Assembly (NCBI GenBank): GCA_013396755.1
Contig: VWZF01003861.1
Location: forward strand, 84,995 to 148,994
DNA length: 64,000 nucleotides
Reading direction: 5' to 3'
Source: Sclerurus mexicanus
Taxonomy: Eukaryota; Chordata; Aves; Passeriformes; Furnariidae
In this document: positions 25,681-38,970 of the stretch, piece by piece
Numbering within the stretch: the first letter of the stretch is position 1
How the letters are laid out: each line of letters starts with the position of its first letter
Translations under genes and position numbers: made by a program
Notes under the pieces: generated by a model
What the model saw: the letters and a program-made list of their open reading frames with translations, nothing else
What the model was told of the DNA's origin: nothing
Database searches by the model: none

Positions 25681-25944
25681 TTGTTTCTACAGAGTGTGGG
25701 GTTTTTCTGGGGCAGTTGCAGTGGGAAAAGACACACGTTGGGTTAACAGCTCCATCAGCAGGATGGTTTCCTCCAGGAAGAGAATAAATCCATGGAAAAA
25801 CTAGTGAAGCCTAATTCTTGGAGCAGGGCAGTTATCCCCTTTACATCGAGGATGACCCACCTAATACTCCAGAAGTTTTCATGGACAGATTTAAAGGGGG
25901 AACCTCCAAGAATCACATTCTAAGGAAAAATCCTGGTAATAATT

Positions 25945-26015
25945 CACCTAAAAGAGGGTAGATTCAGATGAGGTATCAGGAAGAAGTTTTTTTTACAGTG
26001 AGGGTGGTTGAATAT
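25945..26015 (+). mobile_element. Short CR1-like fragment
   Basis: AAGAGGGTAGATTCAGATG and CAGTGAGGGTGGTTGA match the inner part of CR1 3' ends. Confidence 0.5.
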
Positions 26016-27668
26016 TCAGAAAGGCAGGAGAGCTGTTAAAAAGCATTTTGTTGGGCTTTTTCATTTTAATTTTATTTTTTGCATTCCACAAAGCGGCTGC
26101 AAGCAGGTGAGTATCACAGTCCCTGGAACAATGGGGTGAATGTCTAACAGGTAAGAAAGTGGTTAGAAGGTGCATAAAAATTGTTTTAAAATGGGCTGGA
26201 GCTCTGTCAGAGCACTTGTGATATTCCGGATGGGGAGGGGACCTTAGGTGACATCAATAAATGAAACACCTGATGGTGGAAAAGCAGCGAAAGGCAAGTC
26301 GACTTCTGTCTTTAAAATGGAAAGAAGGGAAGAGGAGAGGAAATTATAGTCCCAGAAAGATTTGGGAACAAAAAGTAGAACATACCTTGTAAGTACAGAA
26401 AAGATGCTGAAGAGAAGACTCGCAGCTCCTCTGGTGGAACTTTGTCTGTCCCTCCTAACTCCCTTGTGCGACAGTGCTGTGGGAAGACAGGACACAAAGC
26501 AATGGGAATTGAATTTCAAAAAGAAATAAATCCCTTTTCTGTGAGAGGCTTGCAGGAGGTTTGGGGTTGTGGTGTCAAACCGGTGCAGGGCTATACTCAC
26601 CGGAATTATTGACGATTTAACGCCCAAAGGGCAGGATTGGCCAAGCAGAACCAGCCAGCTTCTGCCATCAGGGCACTGGGGGGTACTTGTACTGCAAATC
26701 CGACTTCGGCAGCGTGCCCTGAGCCTTTGGTAAGTCAGACTCGGGTTCCACCATCACAAATTCCTGGAAAAACTCGGGAAGGGTTAAAAACCCCAACGTG
26801 GTGCTCGATGCCAGCAGGGGAAAACGCTGCTCAGGTGCAGTTGTGTGAAGGATTACTGGGAAGCACAAGGGGATTTGGGGTCAAGAGCTCACCAGCTGGT
26901 TTGAAATGGGCAAGGATCCCCAATGGGATGGGCAAGAATCCCCACAAAAATCCCAAGGAATCCTTCTGGTGTTCCTGGATGAGGCAGCAGCCAAGGGGTT
27001 TGGTCCTTGGATATATGGAGGGAGAGATGGAAATGATCAGCGGGTCAGGACCAGGTTGGGGACACTCACAACAGAGACAAGTGGAGCAGGGAAGCACCAA
27101 AAAAATGTGTAGGAATTTCTGGAAGCTTTTTTGGGAGCCTTGGCAAGATGAGTCACTTCGGCCTTCGCGTTGTTTGCTCACAAAGTGGTTTTTCCTGGAG
27201 TTCTGGGAAAGCTGCATTTTAAGAGAAAAATAATCCAGGTAATGGAAGGAAAATGAATTCACCATCTGTGTTTTTTTAGTTCAGTGTGATACTTCACTTG
27301 CCTTAATATATTGATTTTCTGTGTCCTCTATGACTATCAGTTAACATTTCCAGGTATGTGCGACCTGTTTTTTGGGAATATCCTCCCTCGCGTTGGGAAT
27401 GCTTTAGAGAACTGCTGGTGATGTTTAACATGAAATTAAGTGCTTTTACCCACCAGAATTAGAAGTGGCAGGGAAAAAATATCTCATTTTCTGTGAGTTG
27501 TTTACTGTGAAACTTTTGATTTTTTCTTTTATTATTTTTCAGAATTAATGTTAGATAGGGAGGCAAAGCATCAGGGGGTTTTTAGCTGAGAATAAACAGG
27601 CTGAGAAGAAACAAATGGATTCAGCTTTTAAATTCTCGTGCAGTATTACACGGGGGGGGGGGGAAATC

Positions 27669-27714
27669 NNNNNNNNNNNNNNNNNNNNNNNNNNNNNNNN
27701 NNNNNNNNNNNNNN
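27669..27714. other. Assembly gap (46 N)
   Basis: 46 undetermined bases, preceded by a G run at 27652-27663. The gap lies between MEIOC and OBSCN, so it matters for judging whether the two are truly linked. Confidence 0.99.
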
Positions 27715-28374
27715 GATTAAATTCTCCAGCAGGGAGAAGCAGGAGTCATTTTTTGACAAAAACCTGGTTTTATGCAAAAAAATCCAGTACTTTAGAGGAA
27801 TATTGAAATAAGATCTTATGCCTCGGGCTTTGCTAATTATAATAATTCAAATAACTTAATTGGTTTGTTGGAGGAAACCCAAACACAGCTTGTTTCAGTG
27901 CCTGTAAACTGTGACTAAATTCATTTGTAATCCTTTTACTTCCCAGTGAAGAGTTTAGATGAGCAGTTTTGGAGCTCAAAGATCCAGTTTTCAAGTGTAA
28001 GGAAAGGTTTCTTTTCATGTATTTTAAAACTTCACAAGTTGCTGTTTAAAGCACGTTTCCCTGATGGTTGGAGTGGGAAGAAAACTGTTGGCTTTTCAAG
28101 GAGGAAGGGACTAGTTTCATTTGTTTTCATACAAATTCAGGTTCTTTCAACCCTTTCTTCACTCTTTCTCTAAATTTGAACTTCTATTAGCTCATCATGT
28201 ATGGATTCTCCTTTATTTTAAACCCGTGCCATGTTGTAGCTCCTGAGTAAATAAACAACTCATCTGTACTGGGGGTATTTAATTTATTCTCATTTTTAGT
28301 GACCTGTTGCTGTAGCTTGGGCAATCCACTCAACTCAGGATAATTAGGGCAAGTCACAGCATCCCAAAAAATCC

Positions 28375-28715
28375 TGGAGAAAAGGACGGAGGACCTTCTC
28401 TCTCTCTCTGCGAGGAGGTTGAAGCCAGGTGAGGATCGGGCTCTGCTCCCAGGGAACACTGGACAGGAGAAGAGGGAATGGCCTCAAGTTGCCCCAGGGG
28501 AGGTTCAGATGGGATATTAAGGAAGAATTCTTCCATGAAAGCGTTGACAAGCATTGGAAGAGGCTGCCCAGGGCAGTGATGGAGTCACAATACCTGGAGA
28601 GATTTAAGAGCTGTGGCACTTGTGGACTTGGTTTAGTGGTGGCTTTGGCAGTGCTGGGTTAATGGTTGGGCTTGGTGACCTTAGAGGGCTTCCCCAACCT
28701 TAATGATTGCGTGAA
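28375..28715 (+). mobile_element. CR1 LINE 3' fragment (different subfamily)
   Basis: GAGGCTGCCCAGGGCAGTG, GGACTTGGTTTAGTGGTGG and CCCAACCTTAATGATT mark a CR1 subfamily also seen at 62575. Confidence 0.85.
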
Positions 28716-29517
28716 AATAAGAAAGCGTTCCTTGTCCTTCTCCCTGAAAGGCACCAGGTGAACCACAGACACAAACTGCCCTCCTGGAGGCCCTTCCAAA
28801 ACGTGTGCCTTCATTTCAGAAGTGAACAGGACTAGAGGTGGTGGTTTGGGGGCACAACAGAGGCTTTCGTGTCACCATCACAGCCCTGCCAAGTGGAGTT
28901 GATGCAGCTGCATTTGCCCTGTAATTACAACATCTCCCAACAGCCATTAACACGTGTTAATTAGCTCATCCTCCTTCAAGGCCCTAGCGGTGGAGCCTGC
29001 CTGGGACTCATTAACTGGGTCTGGATGGATGGAGGAGAATTTTAATGGTTCGGGTTTTTTTTGTTCTTTTTTTCAGAGAATCACCACCCAGGTGGGTCCA
29101 ACAGTCCTGGAGCTGCTAATCATGAGAGTGGTGAAAATGAACCTGTTACTACTTTGCAATCCTAGTACATACGGGTGGTCCTTTAAAAAAGAAAAGTTGG
29201 AGATCAGGGAGTGCAAATGCTCCTGTTCAGAAATCAAATCTTGCTGAGCCAAAGATGTGCTGAGATCTGTTCCTGACGGAGCTGGGGCAGCCTCTCTCTA
29301 AGTCTCTGTAGGTCTGTGGGCAGATAAAACCTTAAACCATCTTCAAACGAGGGGGAAGAACCGAGCAGAAGTGGGGATGAGTTTCACAAAGCTGTCTCTA
29401 AACAGTGGATAAAGTCAATGCACAGGCAGCTCAGATGTCACCTGAGATCTCAGCACCTTCTCTCCCCTCAGTCCTGTAAGTTTATGGTTGGTTTTGACCC
29501 ACTCTGGATAAATTAAT

Positions 29518-29640
29518 AGACTCATAGAATGGTTTGGGATGGAAGGGACCTTGAAACTCATCTCATTCCACCCCCCCCTGCCATGGGCAGGGACACTTTC
29601 CACTGGCCCAGGTTCCTCAGATCCCCATCCAGCTTCTTCC
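29518..29640 (-). mobile_element. CR1 LINE 3' fragment
   Basis: CATAGAATGGTTTGGGATGG through CCCCATCCAGCTTC; truncated soon after. Confidence 0.88.
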
Positions 29641-29939
29641 CTGCAGAGAAACCAGTCACTCCTGCGGGCCAGTGTCCTTGTTCATCCCACTGCAGTATCC
29701 CAGTGATCTCTCTGCTTTTTGTCCTTGTCACCTTGAGCTCTGCTTTCCCAGAGACCCCACTAGCCTTTGGGTCACGCTGGATCTTTCCCACACTTTATTT
29801 TTCGGGAGCCAAATGCCTTGTGAACCCAACACAAGGCTCAGAACCTTCAAAAATTGATGTTCCTGCTGCATGCAAGGCAGAAACAGACTGAAAATAGGAC
29901 ATTGCACCTTCTGTGCTCCCTGTCTTTGGCCCCTCTGAC

Positions 29940-30098
29940 CAGGGGGCCCAGGGAAGCTGTGGCTGCCCCATCCCTGGAAGTGTCCAAGGCCAGGTTGGAG
30001 CACCCTGGGCTAGCGGAAGGTGTCCCTGCCCATGGCAGAGGGTGGCACTGAACGGCCTTTAAGGTCCCTTCCAACCCAAACCACTCTGGGATTCTTTG
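29940..30098 (+). mobile_element. CR1 LINE 3' fragment
   Basis: GAAGCTGTGGCTGCCCCATC through GGTCCCTTCCAACCCAAACC; inverted relative to the copy 300 bases upstream. Confidence 0.9.
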
Positions 30099-31824
30099 CC
30101 TCTTTTCAACCCCTGCCTTCAAAATCCCGGTTAAAACTCCCCTTTGCTGCCCTGATGGGGTTTTTATGCCCTGAAAAGTGATTTAATGCAACATACCACT
30201 GTCTTCAGACCCATGGGCTGTGCAGCACCTTATCTGCTTTGTTTACTGCCAAAAATAAGCGTATCTTGCCGTTGGCTCCTGATAGCTGCACGGAGCTGAA
30301 GTGGTTGTGGGGGAGCCTGCTGGGCTCTGTTCTACCTCCTCTGCCCTCAGCAGGAATCAGTTTTAAATTAAAAACACTGTGATAGCTAATGAGAGTCGGT
30401 GTGAACTCTGTTTCTGGGAAATCGTTTTAAAAAAAAGTAGGAATTTTACTGCTAAATACAAAATTTAGGATCTGGAGCCTCTGAGATGGGAGGGAGGTGC
30501 AGCTCAGGCTGGTTTTGCAGACGCTTTGGGTTCACAAGGTGAGAAGGTGGGGAGACATATAACATATATATGGTGGAGAAAGGCAGACTACACATTTAGG
30601 TTTATTAACTTGCCATTGTAGCACCTCCTGCCTGGGAGGTTATGAACAAACCTCCTGTTGATCTGATGCCTTTGGAAAAGAATTCCCATCCAGCGTGTAG
30701 TGTTGGTAAGTCCTGAGCCCCCACATCCCACTCCGCGCTTGGCTTTGGGATGGACCCTTGAGGAGCAGTCCTGACCCACCTTTTCACCACAGCCTCTCCC
30801 ACTCTGATGGGGTTTTTTTTCCCCTCTCCTCCTGTGGCCCAGGCGAGTCCCTAAAACGCTGCCCTTTTGCCTCTGTCCTGCGGGAAACTTAATCTCGCCG
30901 GTAAATGACACCCAGAGCTATTTTGGAGCTGGGCTGCAGAGTGGAAAGCGAAGCACGTCAGCGATTCGCCTGGAGGAGGACAACCCAGGGGAGGGGTGGG
31001 CAGGGGGTGGCACAGCCTAACCCTGGCCACCGAAGCCACTGCTTGGGGGGACTTGGGGGGGACCTCCTGCAGCACGTCCCTGCCGTCTCTGGGGTTTCTG
31101 TTTTATTTTCCTGGAGGGGGAAGCGGAGGAACCCCAAACCAACATGGTGTCCCCATGTCCTCTGCTCCCCTCTGCCCTCTCCCCCCTTCTTTCATCTCAG
31201 TAGGAAGCAGCTTTGTCTTCCCCTGCCCCGAGCTTTGCTCTCCTCAGACTCCCACCAGACTCCAGGTAAGACCTAAAGGTTCCGGCTAAGGACGAGTGGG
31301 TTTGGGGGATGCTGATTTCCAGCTCCTTTGGAACTGAGGGAGGGCTGAGGTGGTTTCTGGGCCACGCTGGAGCGTGCCTTGCTTTATGGAAACACATTTG
31401 GGGATGGAGCTGAAGGCGCAGGGAGTAAATCCCATCCTTTCCCTGCTCCGAACCAAACGCGGGTCGTTTCGCTTCGTTACCCTTGGCCCTGTAATCACAA
31501 GAACAAAGATCAGCCTTCCAGAGGAGAGGAGGAAAGGGAGGAAAACCGGGTTTAAAGCTGTTAATTCTGCTTGATACGTTTCGTCCCCAAACCGGAGGCT
31601 GGAGAACGTGCGGTTCCTTTGGAGAGGTGGCAGCCGGGAGCACTTTGAAAAGTTTTTATTTGCAGGGCAAAATCTCAGTGCTGCTTTTCTCTTCAACCAG
31701 GGCTTTTCCCCCCCTCCGGGTTCCCGTCCAGTGTCAGCACAATTTGCTCTGCAAACCTGCCCCCAGTCCTCCTGCCCTCTCTCCAAATGGCTCTTCTGAG
31801 GGCGATGGGTAGAGATGGAGCCCG

Positions 31825-31945
31825 ACAGCTGAGGCTATTTCGGGCCCTCCAGCTCAATGGGCTGGAGTGACTGTAATGACAATGACGTCCACTTGTTAAA
31901 ATACAAGGGCTTATATAGGAGCCGCTGCTGGTTGTCACCGGGGGA
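31825..31945 (+). promoter_or_regulatory. Candidate TATA promoter, possibly for OBSCN
   Basis: Within 120 bases there is a CAGCTG E-box (about 31828), a CRE-like TGACGT (about 31884), a CACTTG E-box (about 31891) and CTTATATAGG (about 31911), which reads as a TATA box and as a one-mismatch CArG box. E-box and CArG elements are usual in striated-muscle promoters. It lies 7.7 kb upstream of the OBSCN start exon on the same strand. A GT donor that could close a short first exon is at 32031. This is pattern-based inference. Confidence 0.3.
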
Positions 31946-34354
31946 ATTCTTTGTCCCTGTGGGAGCCGTGATCCTGTGGCTCCCTCGTGTAGGAAACCAC
32001 ACGTGTTAAAACTGGACCATTTCTAGCTCTGTGAGCCTGGGGGTTTTTTTGGGATTCTGCTCCTCTCAAGGGCTGCGTGTAAAGCCAAGCCCAGCCGGGT
32101 GAAATTTGTGATGAGACTGGCCGAATTTAAACCCCTCTTCTTCTGTCCCCTGGGTTTTGGTGTTCTCCCTCCATTTCCCTCCTGCATTCTCGCCCCCAAG
32201 GGAGCAGGAATGAGCATCGCTGTGTGCCTGGTGCTTCAGCCTTTCTTATTTCAGAGCAGCCTTGTTGCCTTTAGGCTCAGAAAAAGGAGGAAAAGCTGCT
32301 GCCGTGGAGCCTTGAGGGGCTGATCTGAGCAGTTTGAGGCCTCTGGAAGTTTCTGGGCTGGTTTTATGGCTCCATTGGGGGGTGGGATCCGAAGCGAAGC
32401 CCCCCCATGCTGCAATAAACCCCAAGGCGGATGGAATCCCTTCCCTGCATGGAGCTTCTTGGAGCTGTCGGTGTGTTGTTGGTTGCTGGCCATGTGTTTA
32501 AAAGAGGGATGAGCTTTGCAAGCAGTAGGTCTGTTTATAACCAAGAGGAAATACAATATGTGCTTTAACCATATAAATCACTGCAGTGCCTTCAGTCTTC
32601 CATATCTTTCAGTAAGTGTGTGCTGCTAATGTGACTGGGAGGTGATTTGACTGTCTTTTGCCCAGTAGCTTTCACAAACCATGTGATTTATTCTTGTTTC
32701 CTTTTGGAATTTTCGAAGTGTTTTGACTCTTGCTTGCTGCCAGTCATTGGAAATATCCAGGTTATTGATAAAGGATTAATCAATAGAGGTGAGGCAGGTC
32801 CCTTCTGAGTCAGTCGGTGCATATTTAGCCCTGCCCTGAAGGTCAGGGCTGTGAGATGGTCTTGCCTCGAGCTGAGCCTTTTCCCTGAGGGCTTCTCACC
32901 ATGTTTAACACCATGTCAGCCCCTGACCTGCCCTGAACTTTCCCTTCACATCTCCTGTGGATGTTGGATGGCAGGGAACGCAGGCAAGCCTTGCTCTGGA
33001 TCCAGTTAGAAGCTCCTTGCAATAGGCTCAGTGTATTGCAGGGTCTCTGTGTCCGACATCTCTGGTGCAGGAGATGGATCCACCATGGAAAGCCCTTCCA
33101 TCTGCTCATCCAGTGACCTTTGAGCGTGCCAGAATGGGCCGTCCCTCACTGAAGTGGAATTCAGAGTAGCCCAGGCTAAGCCCAGAGTCCCGCTCCTCAG
33201 CCCCAGATCCTGTTCCTGCTCCGCTGAAACGGGAATTCTGGGATCTCGGATTAACGTGCTGCTGCAAATCCGTGCTCGCACCTGATTTAGGGTGTTCTGG
33301 TGTGCATTTCACCCTCAGAGCACCCTGCCCGCCCTGGTGGCTCCCAGGCACCCACCAGAGCCCCCCTGATGCCCCCAGCCTGCAGCTGACACCGAACCCT
33401 TGTGCTGTGTCCAAGCTGTCCATTCCCTGGAAGCAAGAGGGCAGCGGGGTTACTGCTGCTTCCCCTCAGCAGGACTTCAAACATCAAAGCTACTCCACAC
33501 TTCCCATCTGACCACCCACCAGCTTCCCTCCCCACCCACAGGTTCCATTTCCTGATGTTTTTAGGCAGAACAATACTGTGCAGATGTGTCGTGTAAACTG
33601 CAGCAATGCCAGCAGTGCCTTGATTTTTATCTGGGGCTTCTGTTTTAGTGTTCTTTGAAAGCTCAGGATCCAGACACGGGAGGCTCCCTGTGAACTTTGC
33701 CCTTCCCATCAGGGAAGGAAGGAAGGAGTGCAAGGCTTAGAAGTTGGCATTGCTTCTAGAAAGTCCAGGAAATATGAGCTCTAAAGGCAAGAAAAATACT
33801 GCGAATCAACATTTTTTTGGCTTGGGCAAAGAAAGGGTAAAAGAGGATTGAGAAAAGGAGCAAACCAGGTGTGTGATGGGCCTTAATGTGGCCTTGAGGG
33901 AACCTCTGTGCTTCTCATCTTTGTTTGGACTTTGGTGATCTCTTAGGCTTAAGTCTGTCCTCACCTGGGCTTTACATCCCTGAAGTCTTCACTTATGAAG
34001 TTGTGCCGCTCATGGCCACCTTTGCCTCAGGAATGTTTCATGAGGTGGATTTCATGGTGCTTTTTGCTCTTTGCCCAGAGTTCTGGTAGACAGGATTCCA
34101 TTTCTAACTTCTGGAGTGGAAGGCTTGGACAGAGAATAACCTGCCACCCCTGTCCTCTCATGCCAAAGAGCATCATCATCATCACAGGCTGGTGATGGGT
34201 TGGGGGGACAATATGCCATGGGGGGGATGCCTCTGACTTCTCAGAGGTTGTTGAAGGCTTTCCAGGTGCAGATCAGGGTTGATGAAGCAGCATGAAACCC
34301 ACTCCTCAGCCAGCACAGCACAGGGAATCATCACAGGGAATCATAGGAGGTCAG

Positions 34355-34745
34355 GAGATGGAGCCGGGCTGGGAGAGCTGGGAATGTTCACCTGGAGAAG
34401 AGAAGGCTCCAGGGAGAGCTGGGAGCCCCTTCCAGGGCCTAAAGGGGTTCCAGGAGAGCTGGAGAAGGAGTTGGGACAGGACACAGGGAATGGCTTCCCA
34501 CTGCCAGAGGGCAGGGATGGATGGGATATTGGGGAGCAACTATTCCCTGTGAGGGTTGAGAGGCCCTGGCACAGGTTGCTCAGAGAAGCTGTGGCTGCCC
34601 CAGCATCCCTGGAAGTGTCCAAGGCCAGGTTGAATGGGGCTTGGAGCAACCTGTGCTGGTGGAAGGTGTCCCTGCCCATGGCAGGGGCTGAAAAAAGATG
34701 ATCTTGAAGGTCCCTTCCAACTCGACCCATTCTGGGGTTCTGTGG
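34355..34745 (+). mobile_element. CR1 LINE 3' fragment (about 390 bp)
   Basis: Shares the GGGAATGTTCACCTGGAGAA start with the 22085 copy; ends at CCATTCTGGGGTTCTGTGGC. Confidence 0.9.
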
Positions 34746-37452
34746 CACCGCCATCAGGGCTCTCCATCTCCTGCTGAGCTCCACCTCCGACTATTCCAGC
34801 AGGAACTGGAGAATTCTGTGGCTGTTCCCACTGCAGGGGACTTGTTTGCTTGTCCATAGGGAAGCAGGTGTTGGGCAGAGACTGGCAGTGGAGGGGACAG
34901 TCGGCCTTGCCTGGGTGCATGGCCGAGTTTAGCTCCTGGGCAGTGATTTATCTGCATTATCTGACAGGTCTGTGCAGTTCTGCCTCTCTGCCCCAAACAC
35001 GAACCAGCGAAAAACTGAATGAGTAACAACAGCACTGAAATCACCAGCGCCTCCAGTTTTCCTTCGGCCGGCTCAGAAATTCCCCAGATGGGAATGTGAT
35101 CTCTGCTGCAAATGATTAATCACAGAGGGATTACAGGGAGAAACACGACACTGGCAAATGTCTGAGATTTATTGGGAAGGGCATCTGCATTGACTAGGTT
35201 TATTCATGCCTTGTTGTCGGTGCTGGCACTTCCAAGGGAACCGTCCTGGCACTTGCAGAGAGTTATTATTAATTTTTTTTAACTTCAAGAGTTACTGGAT
35301 TTTTTTAAAATTTGAACATATGAATAACCTAAATTAATGTAATTATTTCTTAAGTTGACTGACAAGTTACAAAGCTGATTAACAAATTGCACCGTAGAAA
35401 TAGTAAATCTTGTCCTTTTAGTATGTTAAGTCTGTTCTCTCCTTACTCCTAAATCTAATTATCAGCATAATCCAACAGGATGGATTTTATGCCATTTAAA
35501 ATTATAAAATGTAATTTATCTGGTGCAGCCTGTCTGGCCTGGTAGATGTGTTAGATACTTATTGCAGCCTCATCCTTGCCACAGGTTAGGATTTCATGCC
35601 TGTTACTGGATTTCATGCTCTCAACACCCATAAAACAAGGGGTTTGCCCCTTTTTTCAGGCAGGGACTGAAGATACAACAGTTTGAGTGTCTTTCTCATA
35701 TTTATATAAGTCGATAGCAGAGCAAAGAATCAACTGTGCTTTTCTTTCTGACAATGATAGAAACAAATCTCAGAAGTAGCGATGAGCCTGCACTGGTTTC
35801 CCTCATCCCTGGATTTTCTTCTGGATCCTGACGAACCATAATGGTGTGAGGGCACATGGTGAAAGCTGGGAGAGGTGTGGGTTACACCAGGGAATGTGGG
35901 GTCTTCACCCTGCCCTGGGAGCTCTGGGGACTCATATCTCGTCTCTGACAGAGAGAAGTGAGTTGCAAACACCAGGCAAGTGTGTGGGAGCACCAGGAGA
36001 GGGAGGCTGGGCCTTGAGGCCACTGGAAAGAAGCATCTTAGATGGCTTTGGAGCATCAATCTGGTTGAGGAGCAAAAGCACCTGGTGCAGCAGCTTCCCT
36101 GTGTTTTGGCTGCTTTTGACTACCAGAGGTTCCAGGGAGCAGCCAGGGTGGTTTTGGGCACTGCTCGGTGTAGAAAGTAGGGGAGGAGGATGCACAAGAG
36201 CTTTAGGAAGTGAGCAGCATTCCTGCTCGTGTAAGAGCCAGGCTTCGAGAGCTCTCACCGTGTTCCCGCAGAGCAGAGCTCTCCTCCAAGTGTGGATGCA
36301 TCTCCTGGGGGCCAGGTGAGGGAAAGAAAAGTGGTTTGTTGTTGGCAGGTCCCTGGCTGGCCAAGCAGGCACCTCATGTTTGTGGCCATCTCCATGTTAT
36401 GCAGAGCCTAGTTTGATGGAGAAGGGAAGCAACTTTATATATATATATTTTTTTTGCTCTTTTTGACGTTGTGGATTTGAATCTGAAATGAGTGAGAGTG
36501 ACAGATCTATCAGAGACAGCCAGAAACCCAGGAAGGATAGGACATGAAGATAAATCCAAGTGCAGCCAGAAATCCAAGTCAATGGCAATGAAAGATTAGG
36601 ACACGAGCTCCGAGTCTGTGTTTTGGTTGTTAATTTTTAATTAATGTAGTGAATGGTACTGCTGGGCTCTCCAGAGATGAGCCTGAACCTCAGCGTCCCC
36701 TTCTGAACGCTGAAATGGTCCTTCCCCAAATTAGCAGAAGACTCTGATTGTCAATCAGTTGACTTCAGTGGAAATTTCCACCGACTCCAGTGTACTTTGG
36801 CTCCAGCCCCAGGCTCCTATCTGTGTCTTCAAACCATTCATGCAGCTTCTCTGCCTGCAGCTTTGCAGGTGTTTATGGAAACCACATTTGAAAGCTCAAG
36901 TGGGGGCAGAGGTTGAAGGGGGTAAGAGGGACTAAAGAAATGCAAACCGCTCCACTGATTTCTAGACCAGTTTGAGACAAAGAGAAACAGAGTTGTGTGT
37001 TCACTGCAATTAGCACTGAAGGTGGCCCGTTAACAGAAAGTTAGCTGGTCTTGGCACTAATGACTTCGGGTCAATCATTCTTTACCCTCTTAGTGTTTAT
37101 TAAAAAATTATTTCCCCCCATTACTTCTTTTCCTCTCTCAGACTGAGTATTTGAAACCATTTTCTTTAATCTCTAAAGATTTGCGGTGGGATAATGAAAT
37201 TTGCTTCATGCCAGGAATCAAAAGCAAATGAAATGAGTTTAGAAAGGATCAGTCTCATCCAAAGGGAAAAGTCTTTGACTGCTTCTTGTCGTTTCATGTG
37301 TTCTTGGGAATGAGAGAGACAAGACAGGACAGGACATGGTGTATTTTTCCTGTTAAATATAGAAAGAAGACTATGGTTGGTTTTGCCTTAGATATATGAC
37401 CCAAACGAAGTCGGAAGTTTGGCTCAACAATCCCATCTTCAATGATAATAGT

Positions 37453-37590
37453 GATCACAGAATCACAGAATATCCTGAGTTGAAAGGAACCCACAAGGAT
37501 CATCAAGTCCAGCTCCTGGCTCTGCACAGGCACCCCAAGAATCCCACCATGTGCCTGAGGGCATTGCCCAAAAGCTTCGTGAGCTCTTAT
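37453..37590 (-). mobile_element. CR1 LINE 3' fragment
   Basis: ATCACAGAATCACAGAATAT tail repeats and TCATCAAGTCCAGCTCCTGG; same subfamily as the 46838 copy. Confidence 0.82.
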
Positions 37591-38377
37591 TGCAAATACC
37601 ATTTGGTATTTTTGTGACCACTTTCCCAGTTTTTAGTTTTAATGGTAATTCATGTATTTCAATCCCCTGCAGAGTAACTGGAATGAAAATTGTAATCTGA
37701 TATTAATGTTCATGCCTGATTTGCCATATACCTCAGCAAGTGCATTGTCATATATACACCGTGAACATAATTATTTCATAGTAATTATCAAGACCGTCCC
37801 TGTCTTGATGTGAAGAAACGGGAGGGGAGCCAAGAAAGAGGGGAAAGAAGTGATTTTTCCCAAGGTCTTGCAGCAGGCTGGTCCACTCTCCCCCCTCTGC
37901 TGCCGTCAGTGATTTGCACATTGACATTAATGTACTGACAGGAGCTGGAGGAGGATGGAAAAAATGGTGATTTAAGAAATGAAAGCAGGTTTTTTGGCCT
38001 GTTCCTCCTGATTCCTGCAGGAGCTGGGGGGGGGATTGTGAGAGCACCTGCCATTGGGTGAGAGAGTGGGTGGATGTGTGGCCAGCGGGGAAGCCAAACT
38101 GCTGGAGGATTAAGAAGGATATTTCTGTCTCGGTGACTGGTTTTTTTTTCCTTTCTGAGCTACAGCACACAGAGCCCTGCTCCTTTGGCTTTTTGTGGCA
38201 CTTTGAAGGTGGAAAAGCACAGGTGTGAGAGCAGAACTGTGGTCACCCCCAAGTAGGAGCATTCCTAAAACTCAGACTAGAGAGCTGCACGAGCTTTTCA
38301 GGACAGGGATGTCTGGAATCATGAGGCCAGAGATAAAACAGCTTGGAGAGAAATGGTGCACTCAAGTCTCCTGAGCA

Positions 38378-38487
38378 GGACTTGAGCAACCTGGTCTCGT
38401 GGGTGATATCCCTGCCCATGGCAGGGGGGCTGGAAATACTTGGTCTTTAAGGTGCCTTCCAACCCAATTATTCCATGATTCTTTGAC
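38378..38487 (+). mobile_element. CR1 LINE 3' fragment
   Basis: GCAACCTGGTCTCGTGGGTG through CCTTCCAACCCAATTATTCC. Confidence 0.85.
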
Positions 38488-38597
38488 TTCCAGAGAGGCT
38501 TGGGGCTGGGAAGCTCAGTTTCCTTACAGAGCACCATCATCAGGTCTAATCCTGCTCCCAGGGAGAGTCAGCTTTTTTTCATTCCTGCAAGCATAAA

Positions 38598-38970
38598 AGA
38601 ATCATAGAATGGGTTGGGTTGGAAGGCGCCTTAAAGGTCATCTTGTTCCACCCCCTGCCAGGGGCAGGGACACCTTCCACTGGACCAAGTTGTTCCAAGA
38701 AGCCCATCCAACCTGACCTTGAACACTTCCAGAGATGGGGAGTCCACAACCTTTCTGGGCAATCTGTGCCAGGGCCTCACTCCCCCTCTCCCCACCTCCC
38801 CCGTGAAGAATTTCTTCCAAATGTCTTATCTAAATCTGCTCTCTTCCCATTTAAAGCCATTCCCCCTTGTCCTGTCTCTCCAAACCTTTCTAAATAGTCT
38901 TTCTCCATCTTTCTTGTAAGTCCCTTAAAGTACCGAAGGCCACAATTAGGTCACCCCAAAACCTTCTCTT
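38598..38970 (-). mobile_element. CR1 LINE 3' fragment (about 370 bp)
   Basis: Starts at AGAATCATAGAATGGGTTGG and runs through CCCCCTTGTCCTGTCTCTCC to AGGTCACCCCAAAACCTTCT. A useful reference for the CR1 segment next to the Ig4 acceptor. Confidence 0.9.

Larger units (their letters stand above)
22536..27668. other. Intergenic sequence before the assembly gap
   Basis: It holds CR1 fragments near 23905, 25448, 25600 and 25948. An open frame at 26637-27233 (198 codons) has no recognised similarity. It ends with a 12-base G run just before the N gap. Confidence 0.6.

Noticed and set aside
26637..27233. Open frame of 198 codons before the N gap
   Set aside because: No recognised domain, Trp/Gln/Gly-rich composition typical of chance frames, no splice or promoter context. 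A protein search against bird proteomes with a conserved hit would reverse this.
33006..33733. Cluster of minus-strand open frames, considered as a retroviral or LTR remnant
   Set aside because: No gag, pol or env motif, no LTR pair and no primer-binding site seen.
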